54,638 nt of DNA from contig CAYZYC010000004.1 of the NCBI GenBank assembly GCA_964481165.1, positions 1 to 54,638 on the forward strand. Direction: 5' to 3'. Positions within the stretch are counted from its first letter, which is position 1; the number at the start of each line of letters is the position of its first letter. The position numbers and the translations under genes were made by a program. Below, one piece after another: positions 7,708 through 16,855 of this stretch. Source of the DNA: Zeimonas sp964481165. GTDB lineage: Bacteria > Pseudomonadota > Gammaproteobacteria > Burkholderiales > Burkholderiaceae_E. Under the pieces are notes generated by a model that was given only the letters and a program-made list of their open reading frames with translations, was not told the origin of the DNA and made no database searches.

Positions 7708-9090
7708 ATGCGCGAGAATTCCCTGCAACTGCGCGAAGACTCCACGCATCGCGCCCGGCGTGCCGGCGATGCCGCGGCCCTGCGCGACGCCTTTGCCGAA
7801 TGTCGAGGCCGTACCGTTGCATTGACCGACGGCCTTTCCGATGCCGACGCGACCGTGCAGTCGATGAACGACGCGAGCCCGGCGAAATGGCACCTGGCAC
7901 ACACGACGTGGTTCTTCGAGGCCTTCGTGCTGCGCGAAGCCGAGCCGGGCGCGGTGCCCTTCGACGAGCGCTACGACTACCTGTTCAACTCGTATTACGA
8001 GACGATCGGCGCGCGCCACCCGCGCCCGCAGCGCGGGATGCTCACGCGCCCCGGCATGGACAGCATCCTGCGCTACCGGGAGCACGTCGATCGCGCCGTC
8101 GAACGCTGGCTGTCGAACGCCGCTTCGCACGGTCCCGCGGCTGCCGGCCGGCTGTACGAACGCATCGAGCTCGGTATCCAGCACGAGCAGCAGCATCAGG
8201 AGTTGATCCTCACCGACCTGCTGCATCTCTTCTCGCGCAACCCCCTCGCTCCGGCATACCGGCCGGTGGCTCGAACGGCGAACGACGCGGGCGGCGTGGC
8301 TGCGGCCTCCGCGGCGCGTTACGTCGCGTTCGAAGGGGGCCGGTACCCCGCCGGACACTCCGGCAACGGTTTCGCCTACGACTGCGAGGGCCCGCGCCAC
8401 GAGACGCTGCTGTTGCCGTTCGCGATCGCCGACCGGCCGGTCACCAACGCCGAGTGGTGCGATTTCATCGAGGACGGCGGCTATCGCACGCCGCTGCTGT
8501 GGCTTTCCGACGGCTGGGATCGCGTGCGGCTCGAGTCGTGGGAAGCTCCGCTGTACTGGCGCCTCGACGATCGCGACGGATGGCGCACGATGACGCTGCA
8601 CGGCGAACGCGCGCCCGATCCGGCGGCGCCCGTGGCGCACGTCAGCTATTACGAAGCCGACGCCTACGCGCGCTGGGCCGGCAGGCGCCTGCCGACCGAG
8701 TTCGAATGGGAAGCGGCTGCACGACATGCGCTGCGCGCGAGCGGCGCAAACGATGTCGACGACGAGCAGCCGATCCGTTCGGGCAACTTCTCCGAAACCG
8801 AGCGATTCGAACCGGCACCCGCGGCTGCGGCGCAGCCGGGACACCTGCGCCAGATGTTCGGCGACGTCTGGGAATGGACTTCGAGCGCCTTCGCGGCGTA
8901 TCCCGGATTCCGCCCTGCCGCCGGCGCCGTCGGCGAATACAACGGCAAGTTCATGTGCGGACAGTACGTGTTGCGCGGCGGTTCCTGCGCGACGCCGCGC
9001 GGACACGTTCGATCTACCTATCGCAACTTCTTTCCACCCCATGCGCGCTGGCAGTTTTCCGGCGTGCGCCTCGCCGAGGACCGTTCATGA
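7708..9090 (+). CDS. egtB: Ergothioneine biosynthesis sulfoxide synthase EgtB
   Basis: The 460-residue enzyme joins a cysteine-type thiol to hercynine using non-haem iron and oxygen. The N-terminal DinB-like domain holds the iron-binding histidines: WHLAHTTWFFE (His62/His65) and IQHEQQHQELILTD (His159 and His163). The C-terminal formylglycine-generating/sulfatase-modifying domain is recognised by GDVWEWTSSAF, the YVLRGGSCATP motif and the end SGVRLAED. The length matches proteobacterial EgtB. It overlaps egtD by 4 bases. No EgtA, EgtC or EgtE homologue is in the window, so the thiol donor and the lyase step are not defined here. Confidence 0.93.
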   Translation: MRENSLQLREDSTHRARRAGDAAALRDAFAECRGRTVALTDGLSDADATVQSMNDASPAKWHLAHTTWFFEAFVLREAEPGAVPFDERYDYLFNSYYETIGARHPRPQRGMLTRPGMDSILRYREHVDRAVERWLSNAASHGPAAAGRLYERIELGIQHEQQHQELILTDLLHLFSRNPLAPAYRPVARTANDAGGVAAASAARYVAFEGGRYPAGHSGNGFAYDCEGPRHETLLLPFAIADRPVTNAEWCDFIEDGGYRTPLLWLSDGWDRVRLESWEAPLYWRLDDRDGWRTMTLHGERAPDPAAPVAHVSYYEADAYARWAGRRLPTEFEWEAAARHALRASGANDVDDEQPIRSGNFSETERFEPAPAAAAQPGHLRQMFGDVWEWTSSAFAAYPGFRPAAGAVGEYNGKFMCGQYVLRGGSCATPRGHVRSTYRNFFPPHARWQFSGVRLAEDRS

Positions 9091-10199
9091 GCACGGAGTC
9101 CAATCGCACGACGCACGGCGTCGACGTTCGTTCGCCTCGACCACTGCTGCGTCCGCCCGGCGAATTCGGTTCGGTGCGCTCGGCCCTCGACAGCACGGCC
9201 GCCACCGCGCTGCGCGCGCACGCCGCGCGCCTCGATACCGATGCCTGGACCGCCTACGACCCGCGTTTCGCTTCCGACGTCCTTTCGGGACTCTCGCGTG
9301 CGCAGAAGTCGATCCCGCCGACGTGGCTGTACGACCAGCGCGGTTCGCAGCTGTTCGAGGCGATCACCGAACTGCCCGAGTACTACGCCACGCGCACCGA
9401 AATCGAACTGCTTCGCCGGTGCGCGCCCGCGATCGCCGAATCGGTCGGCGCAAACGCGACGATGATCGAGATCGGAAGCGGATCGAGCCGAAAGACGCCG
9501 CTGCTCCTCGGGGCACTGAAGCGTCCGTATGCCTACGTGCCGGTCGACATCTCGGGGGCGTTCCTGATGCATTCGGCCGCGCTGCTGCGCGGGCGTTTCC
9601 CCGACGTGCGCATCCTGCCGGTGGTCGCCGATTTCCAGCGATCGGTGCAGTTGCCGCACGCGCTGCGCTTCGCGCCGGCGCGCGCGCCGCGACTCGTCTT
9701 CTTTCCGGGATCGACGATCGGCAACCTGACGCCCGAGGACGCGGTCGCCTGCCTCGCCCGGCTCGGCGAACTCTGCGCCGGCAACGGATTGCTCGTTCTG
9801 GGCGCCGACGGAAACCGGAACGAGGAAGTGCTCGTGCCGGCGTACGACGACGCCGCCGGCGTGACGGCTGCGTTCAACCGAAACCTGCTCGAGCGCATCA
9901 ATCGGGAACTCGGCGGCACCTTCGACGTCGCAGCCTTCCGCCACGAGGCGCGCTACGACCGCGACCTGCATCGCATCGAAATGCACCTGGTCAGCCTTCG
10001 CGAACAGAGCGTCGAAGTCCTGCATCGCACGTTCGCGTTCCGGGCGGGCGAAACGATCCACACCGAGAACTCGTACAAGTACGACCAGGCTTCCGTCGAG
10101 TCGCTGGCGCGTGCATCGGGGCTCGAATACCGTACCGGCTGGATCGACGAAAGCACCGGCTTCGCCGTGCACGTGCTCGCTCCGCAAGAGCGCGCCTGA
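9087..10199 (+). CDS. egtD: L-histidine N-alpha-methyltransferase EgtD
   Basis: This 370-residue methyltransferase uses three SAM molecules to convert histidine to hercynine, the first step of ergothioneine synthesis. Family landmarks are PPTWLYDQRGSQLFEAIT and LPEYYATRTEIELL near residues 77-110, the SAM loop MIEIGSGSSRKT, FFPGSTIGNL near residue 210 and the C-terminal IHTENSYKYD. The region before residue 45 is variable. It starts in the ATGA overlap with egtB, so the two enzymes should be made together. This is the usual minimal egtB-egtD arrangement of proteobacteria. Confidence 0.94.
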   Translation: MSTESNRTTHGVDVRSPRPLLRPPGEFGSVRSALDSTAATALRAHAARLDTDAWTAYDPRFASDVLSGLSRAQKSIPPTWLYDQRGSQLFEAITELPEYYATRTEIELLRRCAPAIAESVGANATMIEIGSGSSRKTPLLLGALKRPYAYVPVDISGAFLMHSAALLRGRFPDVRILPVVADFQRSVQLPHALRFAPARAPRLVFFPGSTIGNLTPEDAVACLARLGELCAGNGLLVLGADGNRNEEVLVPAYDDAAGVTAAFNRNLLERINRELGGTFDVAAFRHEARYDRDLHRIEMHLVSLREQSVEVLHRTFAFRAGETIHTENSYKYDQASVESLARASGLEYRTGWIDESTGFAVHVLAPQERA

Positions 10200-10227
10200 G
10201 ACTTTCGCCGGGGACGCGCACGTCGCC

Positions 10228-10545
10228 CTACGGCTTCGTGCGCCGGTTCTCCGGTTTCTCGTAGCCGCGCACTCCGCGGCGATCGGTGTCCTGCTGTCCC
10301 TGCTCGATGTCGTCGTGCGCCTGCTTCAGCACGCGCCGGGGCTCGGTGTACTGGCTGTCGGCGGACGCATCCCGCTCGTGCGGCAGGCGCGGCGCCGAAT
10401 CGTCTGCGCCGCTGCGGCGCGCGCGGTCTGCACCGCCGCTGCTGCGCGCGCGGCGCGGGGCACGCTTCCCGGTACCCGGCCGCGCCCTGGGCTCGGGATC
10501 CGGCGCCCTGGGCTCGGGATCCGGTTTGCCGTCGTTCCTGGCCAT
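10228..10545 (-). CDS. Small charged hypothetical protein
   Basis: The protein has 105 residues, begins MARNDGKPDPEP, and is very rich in Arg, Asp, Pro and Gln with no hydrophobic core. It is probably disordered. The central LPHERDASADSQ motif followed by LKQAHDDIEQGQQDTDRRG resembles a group of short Burkholderiales proteins of unknown function. The start is supported by GAAGGAG five bases upstream of the ATG at 10545. A DNA duplication (10487-10519) encodes the doubled PEPRAPDPEPRA. It converges on egtD with a 28-base gap. Confidence 0.65.
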   Translation of the reverse strand: MARNDGKPDPEPRAPDPEPRARPGTGKRAPRRARSSGGADRARRSGADDSAPRLPHERDASADSQYTEPRRVLKQAHDDIEQGQQDTDRRGVRGYEKPENRRTKP

Positions 10546-10793
10546 CGATGCTCCTTCGGCGAGAGCCGCGCGGCGCAATCGGGGTGCCTGTATCGCACCG
10601 AAGCCGAGCGGCAGCTGCGCGACACGAGCGGGCACTCCCCGCCGCCCCTGCACGGCGGTGGCATGTCGCTTGCGGGAGTCCTCGCACCGTACGCAACGCG
10701 CACGCCGCGGACGACGCGGCGCGACAACGAGAGTCTTTCAGCAGCGGTGCGCACTCCGACGTACGATATGCATTGACGTGAAGGGGGTGCCGG

Positions 10794-11822
10794 ATGCGTC
10801 GCGCGCCGCTCTACAGCAGTTCGTCCCGAGATGACACCCGGCGGGCAGCGCCCGGTGCAACGCGTCCGTCGTCGCAGAGCGGCGCTCGTGGCGCCGCCGA
10901 AGCGCATCGCCGATCCCGGGACGCCGGAAAATCGAAGGCGCCGCCCGCGGCGAAGGCGCCGCCCGCGACCGGGTCGCAGGCGCCTGCCGCGGAGTCGCGC
11001 AGATGGCGCGATCGCGCGTTCGGTCCCGTTTTCATCGCGATACGCTCGCATCGGCGCGTGCTGCTGGCGGCGCTGCTGGGCGCCGCGCTCGGGATCGCAA
11101 TGCTTTCGGCGATGCGCGACGGTGCGCAGCGCCCGCTGACGCAGCACGACATCGACGCCGCGGTCCTGCACGCGCTGCAGAACAACGCGCTGCCGGCGCC
11201 GGGGGCCAGGGCATGGCAGGTCATTCGCCCTTCGGTCGTTCGCGTGCGCGCGCTCGAGGCGCGGCAGCCCGACGGCACCGACATCGAACGCAACGTCGGC
11301 ACCGGGGTCGTCATCGTCGACACCGGGATCATCCTGACGAACCTTCACGTGGTCGCCGGCGCGCCGCGCCTCGAAGTCGAGTTCGCCGACGGCTCGCTCT
11401 CCGAGGCGTCGATCTCGGGCCTCGAACCCGCGCAGGATCTCGCGATACTCCAGGCGAAGACAATCCCCGACGACCTGAAGCCGGCGACGATGCGCACGAC
11501 CGACGATCTGTCGGTCGGCGAACACGTCGTTGCGGTCGGCTTTCCGTTCGGGATCGGCCCGACCGCCACCGCGGGCGTGATCTCCGGACTGCGACGCGAG
11601 TTCCGATCCCCGGAAGGCCAGCGCCTGCTCACGAACCTGATCCAGTTCGATGCGGCGGCAAACCCCGGCAACTCGGGCGGGCCGCTCGTCACCGCCGAAG
11701 GCGAAGTGATCGGCATCGTCACCGCGATCATGAACCCGACCGAGCAGCGGGTCTTCATCGGCATCGGGTTCGCGGTACCGATCGAGACCGCCGCGGCGTC
11801 GGCCGGCATGTCGCCGTTCTGA
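10794..11822 (+). CDS. Membrane-anchored trypsin-like serine protease (S1C type, no PDZ)
   Basis: In this 342-residue protein, residues 1-80 are a basic, Ala/Pro-rich and probably cytoplasmic segment. One transmembrane helix follows at about 86-103 (RVLLAALLGAALGIAML), then a periplasmic trypsin-like domain. The catalytic triad is visible: His185 in TNLHVV, Asp215 in AQDLAIL and Ser294 in NPGNSGGP. Unlike DegP/DegQ it ends right after the protease domain with no PDZ domain. It precedes moxR by 48 bases on the same strand, so it may be the first gene of that operon. The 248-base region upstream (10546-10793) shows no clear promoter consensus to me. Confidence 0.85.
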   Translation: MRRAPLYSSSSRDDTRRAAPGATRPSSQSGARGAAEAHRRSRDAGKSKAPPAAKAPPATGSQAPAAESRRWRDRAFGPVFIAIRSHRRVLLAALLGAALGIAMLSAMRDGAQRPLTQHDIDAAVLHALQNNALPAPGARAWQVIRPSVVRVRALEARQPDGTDIERNVGTGVVIVDTGIILTNLHVVAGAPRLEVEFADGSLSEASISGLEPAQDLAILQAKTIPDDLKPATMRTTDDLSVGEHVVAVGFPFGIGPTATAGVISGLRREFRSPEGQRLLTNLIQFDAAANPGNSGGPLVTAEGEVIGIVTAIMNPTEQRVFIGIGFAVPIETAAASAGMSPF

Positions 11823-11823
11823 C

Positions 11824-11855
11824 CCGAAACGATCCATCCACCGAAACGATCCATC
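11824..11855. repeat. 15-bp direct repeat in the moxR leader
   Basis: The sequence ccgaaacgatccatc occurs at 11824-11838 and 11841-11855 with period 17, filling most of the 48-base gap between the protease and moxR. It could be a slippage duplication or a paired binding site. Confidence 0.55.
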
Positions 11856-11870
11856 GACCGGAAGAGATCC

Positions 11871-12902
11871 ATGCCCCACGACGAGCCGAGACCGACCATC
11901 GACCCCGACTCCGAAATCGCCGCACAGATGCAGCGGGTCCTCTACGAGGTCAAGCGCATCGTCGTCGGGCAGGATCGTTTCCTGGAGCGGGTGATGGTGG
12001 CGATGCTCGCGCAGGGCCATCTGCTCGTCGAAGGCGTGCCCGGCCTCGCGAAGACGCTGACCGTGAAGACGCTGGCACGAACGATCCGCGGCAACTTCCG
12101 ACGCATCCAGTTCACTCCCGACCTGGTTCCGGCGGACCTGGTGGGCACGCGGGTCTACAACCAGAAGGACAGCGAGTTCGCGACCGTGCTCGGCCCGGTG
12201 TTCACGAACCTGCTGCTCGCCGACGAGATCAACCGTGCGCCGGCAAAGGTGCAGAGCGCGCTGCTCGAGGTCATGGAGGAACGACAGGTCACGATCGCCG
12301 GCCGCACGCACCACGTGCCGGAACCGTTCCTGGTGATGGCGACGCAGAACCCGATCGAGACCGAAGGCACGTATCCGCTGCCCGAAGCGCAGGTCGACCG
12401 GTTCATGATGAAGGTGCTCGTCGGCTATCCGAGCGAGGAAGAGGAGTTCGTCATCGTCGAACGCGTCACCGGCAGCGATGTCGCGGTCGGCGCGGTCACC
12501 GACACCGAGCGGCTCGTGGCGCTGCAGCGCGCATGCCGCCAGGTCTACGTCGATCCGTCGCTCGTGCAGTACGCGGTGCGCCTGGTCTCGGCGACCCGCG
12601 ATCCGGCACGCTGCGGTCTCGAGGAGTTCGAACGATTCCTGACCTTCGGCGCGAGCCCGCGCGCAACGATCCACATGATCGAAGGCGCTCGCGCGCTGGC
12701 CTGCCTTCGCGGGCGCCCGTACGTGTTGCCCGAAGACGTGACCGACCTCGTGCCCGACGTTCTTCGTCACCGGCTCGTGCTGTCGTACGAGGCGCTTGCC
12801 GAAGCGATCACCCCCGACCAGATCGTTCGCCGCATCCTGGCGGCGGTACCCGCGCCGGAACGGCCACTGGATACGCATGTCGACGCCACGGCCAACGCCT
12901 GA
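11871..12902 (+). CDS. moxR: MoxR-family AAA+ ATPase
   Basis: The 343-residue cytoplasmic AAA+ ATPase has Walker A EGVPGLAKT near residue 60, Walker B LLLADEINRAPAKVQ near residue 115, sensor 1 MATQNPIE and the MoxR-specific TYPLPEAQVDRFMM. MoxR ATPases act as chaperones that remodel partner VWA-domain proteins. The next two genes encode exactly such partners (DUF58 and VWA membrane protein). Its 3' end overlaps the DUF58 gene by 26 bases, indicating a coupled operon. Confidence 0.93.
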   Translation: MPHDEPRPTIDPDSEIAAQMQRVLYEVKRIVVGQDRFLERVMVAMLAQGHLLVEGVPGLAKTLTVKTLARTIRGNFRRIQFTPDLVPADLVGTRVYNQKDSEFATVLGPVFTNLLLADEINRAPAKVQSALLEVMEERQVTIAGRTHHVPEPFLVMATQNPIETEGTYPLPEAQVDRFMMKVLVGYPSEEEEFVIVERVTGSDVAVGAVTDTERLVALQRACRQVYVDPSLVQYAVRLVSATRDPARCGLEEFERFLTFGASPRATIHMIEGARALACLRGRPYVLPEDVTDLVPDVLRHRLVLSYEALAEAITPDQIVRRILAAVPAPERPLDTHVDATANA

Positions 12903-13866
12903 ATCGGCGGCCCGGCCGCATGCCGCCGACGAGGTGCTGCGCCGCCTCGAATGGACGGTGCTGCGCCGGCTCGACGGCCTGCTGCAGGGCGACTACCGGA
13001 CGCTGTTTCGCGGCAGCGGGCTCGACCTCGCGGACCTGCGCGAATACCAGCATCACGACGACGTGCGCTACATCGACTGGAACGTGACCGCGCGCCTGCA
13101 GACGCCGTACGTGCGCGAGTACGCCGAATCGCGGGAGATCGCCGCCTGGATGCTGCTCGACCTGAGCGGGTCGATCGATTTCGGGTCGCAGCACGTCACG
13201 AAGCAATCGGTTTCGCGCGACTTCGTCGCGATCCTCGCGCGCCTGCTGACGCGCCACGGCAACCGGATCGGCGCCATCCTCCATCGCGAGGGCGTCGAGG
13301 CGGTACTGCCGGCACGCGGCGGCCGACAGCAGGTATTGCAGTTGCTTCACACGATGGCGCGAACGCCCGAGCGCGTCGCGGGGCGCGCGCGCGGGCAGCG
13401 CACCGACCTGCGGCAGCCGCTGCGCGCCGCGCTGCAGATGATCCGGAAGCGATCGATGGTCTTCATCGTGTCCGATTTCCTCAGCGTTCCCGGCTGGGCC
13501 GCGCCGCTCGCGCAGCTGGTGCAACGCCACGAGGTCGTCGCGGTACGCCTGCTCGACCCGCTCGAGCAGCGCCTGCCCGACCTCGGGCTGATCACGATGC
13601 AGGACGCCGAAACCGGCGAACAACTGTTCGTCGACACGCACGATGCCGTGTTCCGCCGGCGCTTCGCAGCCGCTGCACAACGGCACGAGAACGAGCTGCG
13701 CGCGGCCTTCGGCGCGGCCGGCGTCGACGTGCTCGAGCTTTCGACCGACGGCGATCTGGTCGACGCTGTGCTGCGTTTCGCCGACCTGCGCAGGCGTCGC
13801 AGCCGTTTCGCTGCCGCCGGCGTGCTCGCTGCGAACCGGAACACCGCGATGGGGGGGACACGGTGA
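12877..13866 (+). CDS. DUF58 domain protein
   Basis: The 329-residue protein has the DUF58 signature near residues 48-75 (GSGLDLADLREYQHHDD then RYIDWNVTAR), followed by a VWA-like domain with a MIDAS-type DLSGSIDFG near residue 95. These proteins are the standard partners of MoxR ATPases; the cellular role is often envelope or stress related. The ATG at 12877 lies inside the end of moxR. Its TGA overlaps the ATG of the next gene (TGATG), consistent with tight coupling. Confidence 0.9.
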   Translation: MSTPRPTPESAARPHAADEVLRRLEWTVLRRLDGLLQGDYRTLFRGSGLDLADLREYQHHDDVRYIDWNVTARLQTPYVREYAESREIAAWMLLDLSGSIDFGSQHVTKQSVSRDFVAILARLLTRHGNRIGAILHREGVEAVLPARGGRQQVLQLLHTMARTPERVAGRARGQRTDLRQPLRAALQMIRKRSMVFIVSDFLSVPGWAAPLAQLVQRHEVVAVRLLDPLEQRLPDLGLITMQDAETGEQLFVDTHDAVFRRRFAAAAQRHENELRAAFGAAGVDVLELSTDGDLVDAVLRFADLRRRRSRFAAAGVLAANRNTAMGGTR

Positions 13867-14906
13867 TGGGTTTCCTCTGGCCGCAACTGCTGTGGATGCT
13901 GCTCGCCGTGCCGCTGCTCGTCGGCGTCTATTTCTGGGTGCTCGGTCGCCGCAGGAAGGTCGCGGTGCGCTACGCAGGGCTGGATCTCGTGCGCGAGGCG
14001 ATGGGCAGCCGCCAGCGCTGGCGCCGTCACGTGCCGCCGCTGCTGTTCCTGCTCGCGCTGGTCGCGCTGCTCCTCGCGGTCGCGCGACCGACCGCGGTGA
14101 TGACCCTGCCCTCGAAGCACGAAACCGTCGTCCTCACGATGGACGTGTCGGGCAGCATGCGCGCCACCGACGTCGCGCCGACGCGGCTTGCCGCCGCACA
14201 GATCGCGGCGCGCGCGTTCGTAGAGGAGCAACCGAACAGCACCCGGATCGGCGTCGTCACGTTCGGCGGCGGCGCCGCGCTGGTGCAGCCGCCGACGCAG
14301 CAGCGCGAGGAAATCCTCTCCGCGATCGACCGCTTCGAGTTGCAGCGCGGCACCGCCGTCGGCAGCGGAATCCTGATGTCGCTGAAGACGCTGTTTCCAG
14401 ACCAGGAGTTCGAGGTTCCGTCGCAGGAGTCGCGGCGCGCGCAGCGCGCCGCATCGCTCGATCCCGGTCGCGCCCGCGCGCCCGAGCCGCCTCCACCGGT
14501 TCCGCCCGGTTCGTACACGTCGGCCGTGATCATCCTGCTGTCGGACGGGCAGACGACGACGGGACCCGACCCGCTCGAGGCGGCGCGCCTGGCGGCCGAC
14601 CGCGGCGTGCGCGTCTATACCGTCGGGATCGGAACGCCGAACGGCGAGATCCTGATCGGCGACGGCTGGTCGATGCGCGTGCGCCTGGACGAGGATGCGC
14701 TGAAGGCGATCGCGCGAACGACGCACGGCGAATACTTCTACGCGGGCAGTGCGCCGGAGCTGAAGTCGATCTACCAGTCGCTCACCAGCAAGCTCGTTTT
14801 CGAGACGCGCGACACCGAGATCACCGCGTTGTTCGCCGCGGTCGCCGCGGCGCTCTCCGTCGTCTCGGCGCTCCTGTCGATGCTCTGGTTCAACCGCGTG
14901 TTCTGA
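13866..14906 (+). CDS. VWA-domain membrane protein (BatA-like)
   Basis: The 346-residue protein has two N-terminal membrane segments (residues 4-24 and about 57-76), a VWA domain starting at the MIDAS motif TMDVSGSMRATD near residue 95, and a C-terminal membrane helix (ALFAAVAAALSVVSALL). This is the BatA/Aerotolerance topology with the VWA domain in the periplasm. A Pro-rich insert (ARAPEPPPPVPPGS) interrupts the VWA domain around residue 205. Together with MoxR and DUF58 it forms a short Bat-type cluster; no second VWA protein (BatB) or BatD follows, as the next gene is on the other strand. Confidence 0.9.
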   Translation: MGFLWPQLLWMLLAVPLLVGVYFWVLGRRRKVAVRYAGLDLVREAMGSRQRWRRHVPPLLFLLALVALLLAVARPTAVMTLPSKHETVVLTMDVSGSMRATDVAPTRLAAAQIAARAFVEEQPNSTRIGVVTFGGGAALVQPPTQQREEILSAIDRFELQRGTAVGSGILMSLKTLFPDQEFEVPSQESRRAQRAASLDPGRARAPEPPPPVPPGSYTSAVIILLSDGQTTTGPDPLEAARLAADRGVRVYTVGIGTPNGEILIGDGWSMRVRLDEDALKAIARTTHGEYFYAGSAPELKSIYQSLTSKLVFETRDTEITALFAAVAAALSVVSALLSMLWFNRVF

Positions 14907-14952
14907 ACCGGGATGCCGGACCCGGACGGCGAACCGGGACGCGAAGAGGCGC

Positions 14953-15423
14953 CTACCAGCCCCACAGCAGGCGGCGGGCGACCCATCCCACGACGCCGGC
15001 TTCGTTGCGGATCTTCGCCCATCCCTGGCGGTGGCCGAGCGTGCGCAGCACGGTGCCGTATTCGGCCTTCGCGACGATCTTGTGCCGCGTCCCGGGCCCC
15101 TTGCGTATGTTGGCGGTCTTCGACTTGACGACCATGTGCGGCGTGCGATCGGTCAAGGGTCGGTACACCCAGCCGTTGTCGCCCTCGAAGTCACGCACCT
15201 GCAGCCAGTTGCCCTTGCGCGCGAGAACGATGAGCGGATAGCCGCGCGCGAGCAGCCACAGGCTCTCGTATTCTGTTCCCGGTCCGGTTCGCATGTTGAT
15301 CTCGGAGCGGTCGACGCTCACCATCTGGCGCGCCTGCGCCGGGGAAACGATGCAAAGCGACGCGGCGGTGGCGGCGACGAGGCAGGCGAGGAAACGGCGG
15401 GCGACGGCGGGGGCTCGGGTCAT
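14953..15423 (-). CDS. Secreted protein with two bacterial SH3 domains
   Basis: The 156-residue protein has a signal peptide (basic start, hydrophobic core FLACLVAATAASLCIV, cleavage after AQA near residue 31). Two SH3b domains follow, at about 36-90 (INMRTGPGTEYESLW) and 95-155 (ANIRKGPGTRHKIVA). Such domains bind peptidoglycan or protein ligands in the periplasm; no catalytic domain is present. It converges on the VWA gene with a 46-base gap and lies downstream of srkA on the same strand, 87 bases away. Confidence 0.85.
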   Translation of the reverse strand: MTRAPAVARRFLACLVAATAASLCIVSPAQARQMVSVDRSEINMRTGPGTEYESLWLLARGYPLIVLARKGNWLQVRDFEGDNGWVYRPLTDRTPHMVVKSKTANIRKGPGTRHKIVAKAEYGTVLRTLGHRQGWAKIRNEAGVVGWVARRLLWGW

Positions 15424-15510
15424 CGGATCGTGGACTCCTTTCGATGCGGTCGGTCACGCGCGTGCACGCGCTGCCCGGATTCTAGTGCGCATCGGCGAAC
15501 GAGCGCCGAT

Positions 15511-16533
15511 TCAGGCGCTTTCGATCGCCGGCTCCTGCATCGCGGCCACCTGCTCGCGCAGCTCCAGCACGCGGTCCTGCCAGTAACGTTGCGTGCCGAA
15601 CCACGGAAACGCGGCCGGAAACGCCGGATCGTTCCAGCGGCGCGCGAGCCACGCGGAATAGTGGATGAGCCGCAGCGTGCGCAGCGGCTCGATCAGCTGC
15701 AGCTCGCGCCGGTCGAAATCGGCGAAGTCCTCGTAGCCGGCGAGAACGTCGCCGAGCTGCCGCGTCATCGATGCGCGATCGCCCGACAGCAACATCCAGA
15801 GGTCCTGGACCGCCGGACCGTTGCGCGCGTCGTCGAAATCGACGAAATGCGGTCCGTCGTCGGTCCACAGGACGTTGCCCGCGTGGCAGTCGCCGTGCAG
15901 GCGCAACGCGCGCACCGCTCCGACGCGATCGAAAGCGTGTCGCACGGCGTCGAGCGCCTGGGCGACGATGCCGCTCCATGCGGCGACGAGGTCCGGGGGA
16001 ATCCACTCATGCGCGAGGAGCCACGCACGCGGCTCCTCGCCGAACGATGCGACGTCGAGCGCCGGCCGGTGCACGAACGGGGTTCGCGCCCCGACGGCGT
16101 GGATGCGCCCGACGAAGCGGCCGATCCGTTCGAGCGTGTCACCGTCGTCGAGTTCGGGGGCGCGGCCGCCCCGGCGCGGATAGACGGCGAAACGGTATCC
16201 GTCGAAGCGTGCCAGCGTCGGTGCGATGCGGTCGGGCGGCGGCGCATCGGCCGCGCGCGGCTCGAGCCGCATCGGGCCGACGACCGGGATCTCGCGTTCG
16301 GCCAGTTCGGCGACGAACGCATGTTCCTCGACGATCTGCTCGTCGCTCCAGCGTTGCGGACGATAGAACTTCGCGACTACCGAACTTCCGTCTTCGAGCC
16401 GGACCTGGTAGACGCGGTTCTCGTAGCTGTTCAGCGCCAGGAAGCGGCCGTCGCCGCGCAGCCCGACCGACTCGAGCGCGTCGAGCATGCGGTCGGGCGT
16501 GAGGCGGGCGTACGGTGCCGCGTCATCGGACAT
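15511..16533 (-). CDS. srkA: Stress response kinase A (YihE/RdoA)
   Basis: The 340-residue cytoplasmic Ser/Thr kinase is of the choline-kinase-like fold. Landmarks are the lysine in SSVVAKFYRP near residue 55, the catalytic loop LHGDCHAGNVLW near residue 215, the metal-binding VDFDDARNGP and WFGTQRYWQDRV near the C-terminus. The length is close to E. coli SrkA (328). SrkA is Cpx-regulated in E. coli and counters stress-induced death; a Cpx-like system is present in this window at 41.5-44.4 kb, but no CpxR box was noticed here. Confidence 0.92.
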   Translation of the reverse strand: MSDDAAPYARLTPDRMLDALESVGLRGDGRFLALNSYENRVYQVRLEDGSSVVAKFYRPQRWSDEQIVEEHAFVAELAEREIPVVGPMRLEPRAADAPPPDRIAPTLARFDGYRFAVYPRRGGRAPELDDGDTLERIGRFVGRIHAVGARTPFVHRPALDVASFGEEPRAWLLAHEWIPPDLVAAWSGIVAQALDAVRHAFDRVGAVRALRLHGDCHAGNVLWTDDGPHFVDFDDARNGPAVQDLWMLLSGDRASMTRQLGDVLAGYEDFADFDRRELQLIEPLRTLRLIHYSAWLARRWNDPAFPAAFPWFGTQRYWQDRVLELREQVAAMQEPAIESA

Positions 16534-16573
16534 CGTCCGATTCTACGCGGCGCGTGCGCGCCCTCGCGGAGCA

Positions 16574-16855
16574 TCAACCGAACTTGAACAGCACCCCGTA
16601 TCCGCCGCGCGGGTACGACCACTCGACGTTCTCGCTGCACACCAGCCGGCAGGTTCCGCATTCGAGGCAGCCGTCGGTCGACAGCACCACGCTGCCGTCG
16701 TCTTCGCGGGTATAGCACGCGGCCGGACACGACCAGGTACACGCCTGGACCTCGCAATCGTCGCGGCAGACGTCGGGGTTGCGTATCGAGATGTGCGGGC
16801 GCCCTTCGTCGACCCGGTACCGGTTCTCGAACAGCTTCTCTTCCACCTTGCTCAT
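16574..16855 (-). CDS. fixX: Ferredoxin-like protein FixX
   Basis: The 93-residue iron-sulfur protein is the small partner of the FixC flavoprotein. The clustered cysteines DGCLECGTCRLVC near residues 65-77 and the upstream CTWSCPAAC supply one intact 4Fe-4S site. The other ferredoxin site is degenerate, as in known FixX. The C-terminal WSYPRGGYGVLFKFG is a family hallmark. It starts in a 4-base overlap with the fixC stop and is the last gene of the etfB-etfA-fixC-fixX operon. Confidence 0.92.
   Translation of the reverse strand: MSKVEEKLFENRYRVDEGRPHISIRNPDVCRDDCEVQACTWSCPAACYTREDDGSVVLSTDGCLECGTCRLVCSENVEWSYPRGGYGVLFKFG

Noticed and set aside
7255..9042. Upstream extension of the ybhP-like frame
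   Set aside because: It reads antisense through egtB and is low in complexity; the nuclease homology begins near 7254.
10326..12878. 850-codon minus-strand frame opposite the protease and moxR
   Set aside because: The plus-strand genes have clear catalytic motifs; the antisense frame has none.
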